Shown here one piece after another: positions 28,143-39,475 of a DNA stretch of 42,566 bases; positions within the stretch are counted from its first letter, which is position 1, and every line of letters starts with the position of its first letter. Location: positions 218,322 to 260,887 of the forward strand of contig NW_014577422.1 in assembly GCF_000485595.1 (NCBI RefSeq). The letters run 5' to 3'. Position numbers and translations under genes: made by a program. This stretch comes from Priapulus caudatus (Eukaryota > Priapulida > Priapulimorpha > Priapulimorphida > Priapulidae). The notes beneath the pieces were generated by a model. The model did not search any database. It was not told where the DNA came from and was given only the letters and a program-made list of their open reading frames with translations.

Positions 28143-31100
28143 ACATGTTACTGTACCATAATGGCATCTAGCAGACACATTGTCTCCGGACTCTCAAACA
28201 TTCGGTTCAGTGTGAACCAGTGTATCGTCTGCATGACGAGAGGCTCGAACAGTTGCTTAGCAACAGGCTCCACGTCACATCCCAGCCGCAGTAGCACGGG
28301 AAACAGCCGCGAGTAGAGGGCGCTCATCGGCCTCTGGAAGTGGAATAGAGGGCGCTTCAGTAGTTAGCGTCGTTGAACGATGTGATTAGTAATTCATTTA
28401 GGGCAATAATAAAGTGACAGAATCATAAGACATATGCTTTGTTTTAGTACCAAGGGGCACTGATACCCTAGACTGTAAGGTATCATATCAATATCAAAGA
28501 TCAAGTATACTTGCATGAAAATTTTATCATAATAATGTAACGCAACTATTTATCATAATTTACATCTAACCTCACACGATATCAATGCCACGAATCTATA
28601 TTTATGTGCCGATAACCACTACAATGCGCAGTCACGCCACGAGAGCGGGCGCATTAAACACCGATTTGATTCCATTTGATCTACTTTATTACCAATGCCA
28701 CGATTCTGCACTCCGCAACAACATTCGCTAATCACTATAAATAATGCTGTCATGAGGTCATAGGTCGCAAGCGAGCAAAGAGGTCACTGACCTTTGACTT
28801 GATGCTGTCTGGCTGCTGCGCTCCTGTACCGAGAATGTAGAGCAGCAGCGCGTGAAGCAGCTCACACGCGACAACCTTCGTCTGTCTGTCGCTCGACGAC
28901 AGCGCCAGATCTGTCACTCTTGGCAGGAAGACATCTGAGTAGAGAGATAACGAATATGTGACAAATATATAATGAATATACAACGAATATATAATAAATA
29001 TACAACGAATATATAATAAATATACAACGAATATATAATGAATATATAACGAATATATAATGCATATATAATAAATATATAATGAATATATAACAGTGTA
29101 TAATGCATATATAATGAATATACACAAATGTATAATGAAAATATAACGAATATATAACGAATGTATAATGCATAAAAACTAAAAACTTGAAACTAACAAA
29201 AATGGCTTGACACTAAAAGCAACGCGTATAAAACCTACCAAAATAAATCACCGGTTTCATGTCAGCAAACGGCACACCAAACTTGAGGTTCTTCTCAGCA
29301 TCCCAGGCTACTGCAACCTTTGCAATGTCTTCCGCATCACAGCTAATCAGACTGATGTTATTTGCACCACCTAGCAAACAAAAACAAAACGAACACTTAT
29401 CACAGATATAACTAAAGTGTGCTGTAATGCTGCCCTGAAAACCACCACTACATAGTTAATGTGTATGCATAATATATAGGATCATGATATAGAATTCAAC
29501 ATTCAAACATTGTAACACGAAAACACGAATGAATGTAAACATGAACAACATATAAGCAAGCATAAAATGAACAATATAATATGGAAGTAAAAAACGAGCA
29601 ACGTAATATAAAAGCGAAAAATTAGCAATGTAATATGAGAGGACCTATAATGAACAATGTAATATGAGAGGACCTATAATGAACAATGTAATATGAGAGG
29701 ACCTATAATGAACAATGTAATATGAGAGGACCTATAATGAACAATGTGATATGAGAGCAACCACGAATAATCTAAATTGAGAACAAATTAACCATGAAAT
29801 ATGTAATATTTACATATGTAATATAAAAACAACCACGAACAATGTAATAAAAAGCCAACCTAGCCCTCCTAAGAAGCGAACGATGCGCATTCGTGCCGTG
29901 GTCAGTGCTGAATCCTCGGCCATCTTTCGCCCGCTTCCTTGCAGCAATTTGACAGGAATCTTCTTGCGCCCTCTAGTGGCATTAGCAGACGTAATAGCAA
30001 CCGTCGGCGTGGGTACGCTGTCTGCGCCTGCAAACACAGGATAGAGAGGAATCCTCTGTCCAATTTAAGACATCTTTGTTTTTATATTTCGTTGTTTTTC
30101 TATAATTTGTCCTACATATAATTAGTACCTTCTGTTGTCTTGAGGTAACCATCTAGATGAGGCAGGATTTGTTTATAGTAAGGCTGCATGACATCAGCAG
30201 GCAGGTTAGCCACCCACATTTCAAGGGCATCCAAGGTCGTGTGTGCCATCGGTGGATAACTCAATCCAATTTTCAGTGCAACCTTCGCAAAAAAGTTTCT
30301 TTCATTATACTGAAATGACATGTTAAGCATAACACAATGATACAAGATTTCAGTATCTTTGCTATTTAAGCTCAATTTACATAACAAACATTGCTAATGT
30401 ATGGAGTTACATTTTCCTTAAAGTGCTACTCTCAAAGGGTGCCCTTTGCAGCTTTGACAAGTTCAATTTCGATGACAGATGCAGATGCAGGAACATCGTT
30501 TTATGTGTGACAAGCAAATTGTGTTACTTAACGATACTTTCATGTATTCGTAAATAGCAGTATAACAACTATAACTAACCTGCACTGCAGGCACAATCTC
30601 TGGCACTATATCAACCACAATCTCATAAGGAAGGGCCATGACGAGCTGTAGACAAGCCACAAGCAGGTCTCCACGAAACATCTTCAGTTTAACCAAAACC
30701 TGCAAGACCATCACGCAGCATCAGTGTCCACTGGCTGAGTCAAGAGCATACAATAATTAATAGTTTCAAGACAAGTTTTTAAAGTTATAATAGATACAAA
30801 TGCAAACTGATTCCTGTAAAAATGATCTTCAGCACTATACACTATAGTTCAATATAAGAATACCAAAATCCAATTACCTAATATAATTTTTTGGTTATGT
30901 ATAAATTGGGGAGATTTGTCACAATATCATACATAAAAACAAAACAATTAAATATAACATACTTCTTTACTGAATTTTTTAAACAGTGTAAAACAGTTGA
31001 GTATCTCTGCATTATCAACGGCATCAGGGCTGTCAGTCTCCATTGCTTCAGAATGCAATTGTGAGTCGTTGACTTTCCTCATCGCCTATAATAGAAGATT

Positions 31101-34100
31101 AACGCCTTATAATAATGTGAATAAGTGGCACATCTACACACGTACTCACATAGGTAAACACTCATGCAGTGACACATTTATACACACACGCATGCATCAA
31201 ACACCTGCACGCCCCACACATCCGCTGCATGCACACATACCGAACAATTCTATTCCAGCATAGCAACTCTTCATCAATCTTAAACCACATGGGCACAAAT
31301 GACGCAGGCCACTTCACCATATATGTGTGGTTTACAAAATTATTTCTGTATGCTCTACGATGAACAAAGAATAAAAATCTCATGGGTGTGACAGAAAATC
31401 AACCCGCAGGCCTCTGGTCAGCCCAGCCTGCTTTACTCTTTACTCTTTAGTTTACTTTAGATGATAGCAGGCACACATGTAGTGAATACCTTGAAATATT
31501 GCAGTGATGAGCAGATGCTCAGACACACGGTCAACAGTTTGTATAGACCACTGACAACTGGCCACCTGGTGGACAACAAGATAACTTCGTGTCCATAAGT
31601 GTAGATCCAGCGACGAAACAATGCTGTCTGATTGGTTGATAGTAGGTCTCTGCAAAAAATTGTGCACGGGAAATGAATCGACAGTTTTTACCAAGTTATG
31701 CTAAATATTAGCAAAAATTAGAAATTGAGAATAATTTTTACATGTTAAAATTTTCTAAATTTGTTTTTGGTTACCTTATATTAATACCTATATGTTAATA
31801 AGGTATATTATAACCTTATACTATTGAGCAATGCTAATTCCTGAATGAACAATCGATGAATTACATAAAAATGCACAGCAACGTCAAACACATACATAAG
31901 GTTTATACTCATTGGAAATGCCAAATGCTTCCTTTATCAACAGGTGTGCATTTTACAGAGGTGCTTTCACTGTGTAATTGTTACTAACGGATAATACCAA
32001 GAGTGTCCTTTAGACAAACGTGAACATACTAATGCAGGTTTGATAAAGCGACAGTGTGGGAACTGATATACATGGCTTGATGCCTGCATGCTTACTTCGT
32101 GAATTCGACAAGGTTGAAGAAGACAAGGAAGTCTTTGGGTCGACAAGGAACAAGTCCATCCGCGAAGTCACTACCACCTGAATACGCGTCAGGAGATTCG
32201 GAACTCGCTCCTCCGCTACCATCATGCACCTAGCAGTTAAAATTTCTCTCTTATAATGACAAACACACATCGACTCGCAAAACGTTGATGTCATCACAAA
32301 CAGAAAGATGTAGAGAAGATGAACAATTCATGAACAGTCAAAGCGGCGTTAACTGAATACCGCTATAGAACAAACACCTGCCAACACAGCCTGTCCACAA
32401 TAATGCACACTTGGTGGACAACTGTTATGTACAGGTGTGACTATGTTCCAGGTTACTTCACAACTCTTACACAGAGGGGGATTCCTGGTGTTTCACCTGA
32501 TAAAGGGGTCTCACGAGGCAGGGCCTCACTGAGGCAGGGTCTCACCTGAGGCAGGGTCTCACCTGAGGCAGCATCTCACCTGAGACAGGGTCTCATCTGA
32601 GGCAGGATCTCACCTGGGCAAGATCTCACCTGGGCAGGATCACACCTGGGCAGGGTCTCACCTGAGGCAGGACCACACCTGGGCAGGGTCTCACCTGAGG
32701 CAGGGCCACACCTGGGTAGGGTCTCACCTGAGGCAGGGCCACACCTGGGCAGGGTCTCACCTGAAGCAGGGTCTCACCTGAGGCATGAGTCTCACCTGAG
32801 ATGGGTCGGTGCTCTTGCTTGTGCTGAGATCTAACTTTCCTACGATCTTCATCAAGGAGGTGACAATCTCATCGTATACACAGCAGGTCAACGCCTTCCT
32901 GTCTGACATAGACACTCCCAGCTCATTCAGTCCCTGAAAGCACACTCTTCAGGTCAGTGTCACATACCAACACCCTCGATCTTTATCTGTAATTGAGTTA
33001 GGATAACTACCTGAATGACTTTGACAGCAATTCTGGGGGAACTAGTGACGATATGCGACGACAATGCTCACCTTCATTTTGTCGCTCCCCAAAAGATGGC
33101 GCCACATGTCCATGTAGTCAATGTATGTGATGTTGCGTGGATCGCGTTCCTATAAAATCGTGCAATCATTAGCTAAAATTTTATCAACACACAACAATAC
33201 AATAACTTCTGAGAATATTTTGAATGCCACAATTTTGTGTGTTAAGAAAAGCATTCAATATCATTAATCTCTGAAAAAAACTACAACTACAGTAACTGTC
33301 ACAAACACAAAACGAAAACAACAGATAAATAAACTATTACCTGAAAATCATCATCTACATCATCTGCATTCTGAGAAAATACTGAACTGGTTTCCATGGC
33401 AACAGGGTGAGAGCATGTACTCAATAGTCCTTGAAACACTGCAAGTGTAAATTTCCCACGGCTATAGAATCGATTAGTTACGATCTGGATCGATTGCTAT
33501 TATAGAATTATTATATGTTCTTAACCTTATTACGTTACATTACATAATTATTACTATTATTATTAATATTATTATTATTCTATACTATGTTATAACACTG
33601 GATATCATGTTGTTGCTAGTATTAGAGATGGCTTGGGAGGAAACTCGCTCGCTGCACTGTTGCCATGCAACAGTTGCTGTCTCGTTTCAGCGTGCTTACC
33701 TACACGTTTGACCAGCGATCGCTGCGTTGCTCGCTTGCTTCTCAGGGCGAGCAGGACGCGAACCACGGCCCCACACGCGCGATGGTCCAGCCGGGACTCA
33801 CGGCGTAGCAGCGGAACATTCCCGAACAGCAGGACGACCAGCTGCTCCAGGGAAGCGAGGAACGATTCCGACACCTGCAGGAATGCACACGCGTCATCTA
33901 GCACCAGCTGTATTTTATTCTGTATGTATGCATGTGCATTCGGCTGTATGTATAATGCGCAACGCTAACCCTGACACCTAAAGAAACACGTAAGGTATGT
34001 AGCGTCAGCTGTATACACAACCACGGCTGTGTACTGCCGTGTACATCAACCCATTTTCAAGGGTAACCATGACAAGTAACGATGGCAACCACACCACTTG

Positions 34101-37100
34101 CCACCAGTGCAGCAGTGAAATACCCTATACTGATAACCCGGTGTCATGTCTTCACACCACGTTCGGCCCTGTATCCATACTTGACTTCATCGATGCTAGC
34201 AAGCTATGACTTCTGCCCAGAAGTGTTCGCTCATGCTTCATTCGAGTTCTCATCGTTGCGTCCGATATGCCCCACCGTTCGTTCCTACCTGATCCAATTC
34301 GGTCACGATGCTTGCCAGTGCTTCCAGGAGCGGTGGCAGCTCCACCATCCTACTGTCGATCATCTCCTCTCCTCTGTAAACGTACGACACAAACACACAC
34401 TCACACACTCAAACCTGATCACGTCGCCAGCGATCCGACTAAAACCATAGCTTCGTGTTTTCACGTGAGACGTACGGATTGTCCCATCTGCCTGGATGAG
34501 TACCATGCACCAATCAGCATTGCAAAGAAACATTCTAAAAATGGTGCTTATAGCCACGATGTGCTGCAAAGCCGACATTTTGGGGTGCGTGAGTGAAAAA
34601 CATGCATATACCGGTCCAGCTTGACCGACCTAAGAATATCCGATGGTGACACAGTCATCTCACATCAACGGATAGGGTTGTTCGATTAATGACCGACCGT
34701 GTCGCTGCGAATCGCGCGCGAATCGTTTCAACAACGGATGCTTACGAGTGAAAGATCTGCCGACTCCTCACGACCATGTCGGTGAACATGTACTGCACGT
34801 CAGCTTCACTCAGGAATAGCTTGCATGGCTGCAACCACACAACACACAAACATAAGTGTATCACCAAGAACACATCCACACTATAGATCATATTACAAGC
34901 ATCTCGTAAGAAATTAGAATTTGTGGCAAGCAGCATCTGATGTTATCCCATACAGACTATACTCTAGCATAACGTTTGCTTTCATGAAGCTCGTAACCTA
35001 CATAGTAAAACCACGACTTTGCCAAATATTTGTTCATGGTATCCTATATTATAGACATGTTCATGGTACACATTACTACAGACATGTTCGTGGTACACAT
35101 TACTACAGATATGTTCATAACACACGATACTACAGATATGTTCATGGTATATGCTATACTAGACAGATGTTCAAGATATTTTATGCCATAGATATACGTT
35201 CATCATGGAATCACGCAACATTCACTGTGCTAACGTACGAGAAAAAATACCGCAAATTAATCTATAAAAGTTACACCGCGGCGAGATTCTCGCGGACAGC
35301 AGTGAAAACAAGAGAGCGCTCGCTGCGCGGACGACAGGCCAGTCGTCAAGGCAACAGCGTCGTCCCGCGGTCAGCTCGGTGGAGACAACTCACAGTTGCG
35401 AAGCTTCCGTATCCGCGCACGGCGATGGCGACGTCACGTGTGTCCGTTCCCGCCTCGATGATCGTGCGGAACTCACGAACGAAGAACTGCCATGCAACAA
35501 AAACAAATAAACGGATGATCACACTTCGATGATTTGCTCATCTCCGCTACACAGTCAGTGACAGTATAGGCAGTGTGCTTGCAAACCTCCACAGAACGAA
35601 CATCTGTCCCTAAAGAACACTTCTCGCATTTCCCTTGATTGTAAGTTATATAGTGAAATCACCCTTATAGTGAAATGTTTCTTTAAAGGATAAATTTGGC
35701 CATCCCCACGTGTGATATTTTTGAAAAAAGGTTTGCATACATTAGCGAGGGTTGCACGTAAGCCATTGTGATTGATATTTTTTCATGAGAAGGCAATAAG
35801 CAGATAAGGTTAACCGAATGTGTTTACACATGCTCACAGGCTCATGCCCTTACACCTGCCAGTGCATTTGCTATACTTGCTATACTATAGTTCCAACATA
35901 TCCACAGCTAGATATCCGAAGCAGTACTAATCTAAGAGATGCCATATACTATAGCAAGAAGTAGTATTAGCCGATTCCTGTTATGGGGCATTTGTTGTGC
36001 CTTTCAAAAGGCCGACATACAGTAAAAACAATGGTGTCTCTCTGTCTAGTTTCTTCACCTCCCTCTACAAGCACACTAGCGATCTGAAAAACACAAAGAG
36101 TACACGGTAACATATTACATCATGGCTCTAGTATCTCTATGGCAACTAAGATGGCAAACTTTGTCATGATTGGATAACAGAGTCACCCCTTTCCCTCTAT
36201 TCTATCTGGCCCCTCACTCCCCCCCTCTCTCACTCTCTCTATATATTTCTCTTTCTCTCTCTCTCTCTCTCTCTTCCTTTCTCTCTCACACCCTTACTTC
36301 CACTATTGCTCTCCCCCTATTTTTCATTCTTCCACTGTCTTTCTGTATCATCCACTGAGCTTTCCTAGGGCTGTAAGTATAACTACTATAGTTGCCTCTG
36401 CAGTTTGCCTATATAGGTAACTGCATTACCTGTACCTACAACTGCCTGCGCTACCCACCCTAACACCACCATACCTGTTTCAGTACTGCCTCCAATGCAG
36501 CATAGCCTGCAATCTGCACATCACGGTTATGATGACGAGACCAAGATCTGAGGCAACTGTAGACTGCCTGTAAAAATGTCAACATTGTTGACGTTAGTCA
36601 GACCCGAGATAACAGACTTACATGGAGGATTTACAAAAGCACAATATGGTCAAGGCTTAATACTCTGCTCAAAATTTTACACGTTATATCGTTGACGTCA
36701 GTGACAATGAAGCATCGTCGAAAAAACGAAAAGAACAAATCGTGAGAATTGCCAGGCAGAATCGAAATTACAATAAATTTCACATGCTAAAGTTAAACCT
36801 GATAACATTGTCCCAGGAAAATTCAGACGTAAAATCGTAAATTTTAACGACGAGGTAACACCACCAAAAAAAAAAGAATAAATCGTAACAATCATCATCT
36901 TCGCCATCGTCGTCATCGTCGTCGTCGTCGTTGTCGTCATCATTGTCATAGTCATCATCGTCATCATCATCATCATCATCATCATCGTCGTCGTCATCGT
37001 CATCATCATCATCATCATCATCATCGTCGTCGTCATCATCGGTGGCGCTCGTTTACCTTGTAGTCTGCCAGCAAGAAGCGGTCGAGCTGGGCGGCATGTT

Positions 37101-39415
37101 TGGCGAGCAGCCAGAGCGCGCTCTTCGCGACGTCGTAGCGCCTGATCTCACTCAGGTGCTGCCCCGTGCATCGCATCACACAGTCGTACACGTCGCGAGC
37201 GTACCCGCTGCCTGAAAGCACCGAAATGAACACGTTATGCATGACCAGAAGGTTTAGAAAGGTTCCAGATTAGGAACACCACCACGATGAGATTGGGAAC
37301 ACGAAGAGATCGTCGCCGGTTGTTCAGTATATCTGTATATCAGTTCGCTATGTACTGAAACAGACCCTGAAACCGATTCCTCTTCGCACAGTTATCGTGA
37401 ACAAAAACACTTATCTATCGGAGCAAGATAGCCATGCCTGGACACCATTGCTGTCGATCAAGCCGACTCCATCGACAATGCAAACTGTAATCTTTGGCCA
37501 TGCTATTCTGCACATCGTTGGAGTGATTGTTGCTGGTGTCGTTATCATCACGCATACATACTTACCCTCGTCTGCGGACTGACTGAATGTGTTGAGGTAG
37601 CAAGTGAGTCCTCTCAGACATCCAGTTATAACAGGGTACTCTGGTTTCTTCGTCTTGGATTTCATCTGAAGATGATGACCATGTTAGATATACTGTTGAG
37701 AAGTTGTTCCTACTTCAAGCATAGAAAATCAAGCAATGATTTCTCATGTTTTTCCAACCGTTCTTACATTTTCTTAACTGCGCTGATACTTACCAGCACT
37801 CTTTGCATAACACCAAGTGTATTCAATAAAGCTAACGTGTCTTAGTACACTCACACTTAACAACTGCATTTCAAAGGGGATTTTTTATCATGAGCCAACA
37901 TCTACACTGTGTTACCTTTGTCTACATGTTGAGATAGGGTTCTAGTATAGAACAATTTATGTCACGTACAATTGTTTCGTGGCAGCATTTTCACATTTCA
38001 ATTTCTCCAATCTTAGGAATATGTGAGAGAGTTCATTGTTAATTTGCTGTTTTATAGCAGCATAAACTTGCATTAAATGTTGTGCTGGAGTAATCAGTAA
38101 TATGTCACTATGTCACTAACAGGCAAGATTTGTCTACACGTATTTATTTTCCCATTTATTTGAGATAAAAACTAAATGCTTGCACATGATGATTTGTCTA
38201 CACGTATTTATTTTCCCATTTATTTGAGATAAAAACTATGACCCTCATGCAGTCAAACCTGTATACAATGGTCACTCATGGGGTAATGACTTTGTAGACA
38301 GCTGTCGATGCTATAATAGAGGTGTGCACTAACACTGGTTTGACTGTATCCATGCTTAGCTGACTCTACATTACCTGATTCTTGAGCTCATTCACATAGA
38401 TGCTAATCAGCTTGTCAGCATAGGCCACCATCAGCTCCGGGTAACTTTCAGCGATCACGCCCAGTAGGTGATACACTCCCTGCTTCACTGTTACAAAATA
38501 GGTGACAGAACTAAATAACATGTATGCCAAGTATGCGCGTGCACCCACTCACGCACGCACGCACGCACTCACGGACACATCCATGCATGCATGCATGAGG
38601 GTATATAGCATCCTACAATCACACCCAGCAGGTGATAAACTCCCTGCCCAACTGTTCGAATGTAATATATTACGCCTGATAAACAAAAGGATTCAGGTCT
38701 CGTGGCAGAAATCTGTAATAATAATGATAATGATAACAATAATCATCATCATAATAATAATAATACTGACAATAATAACAACAATAAAAAGTGTCATAAC
38801 TAGCAAGCGAACTGCATGCAATGTCCCCACTTTATAATCCATTTGTGGAATAGTTATATATAGTGGCTAAAAAAATGCACACGATCGAGTAAACATCACC
38901 TACCTGTACTAGTGAGCCTAGATGACTGCGTCAGCTCATTAAAATACCTGTCAATAAGCTTAGGTACGTCAAGCTTTGCCTGTGTCTGCGAGCCACGGCA
39001 CAACTGCAGCACCTGCACGCAGAAAAGGTTAATCATCCCGAGCACGATTAACATCGTTAGTGACTATAAAATAGGTTCGTCGTCGAAATCAAGTACAAAC
39101 TGGACGAGCTTGAAGGAACTAGCAACAATATCTAAGGGAGGTATTGTAATCAGTTAAGGCATATAGGTGAATTGTAAGGCCTCGGGCTATACGCATGTGC
39201 ATATCTATATATATATATATACAGTCCAACCTCCTTTATCCGGCCATCCGTTATCCGGAAATCTCTATTAACCGGCCGTGATCTCGCAGTGTATCTTCTC
39301 TGTTTTTCATTCATGTCCACCTAAAAATCTCGCTCAAAACTCGCTCATAGCTCGCTCAAAACTCACGCGATGTACCAACCGTATGTGTGTTTGCGTGTGC
39401 GCGCGTGCACACGCG

Positions 39416-39475
<60 letters not shown>

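Noticed and set aside
28750-29173. Tyr/Ile-rich frames that could look like membrane proteins
   Set aside because: They are produced by the AT-rich minisatellite. Only 28792-28934 is coding, and in a different context.
31162-31383. Minus-strand frame between exons 20 and 19
   Set aside because: It has no similarity to DNA-PKcs. Exons 19 and 20 join in phase without it.
34921-35532. 203-residue plus-strand frame with Tyr/His repeats
   Set aside because: It covers the 27-bp minisatellite and the antisense of exon 11. There is no family similarity.
36698-37039. Met/Thr-rich minus-strand frame
   Set aside because: It is a translation of a CAT/CGT trinucleotide repeat in an intron.
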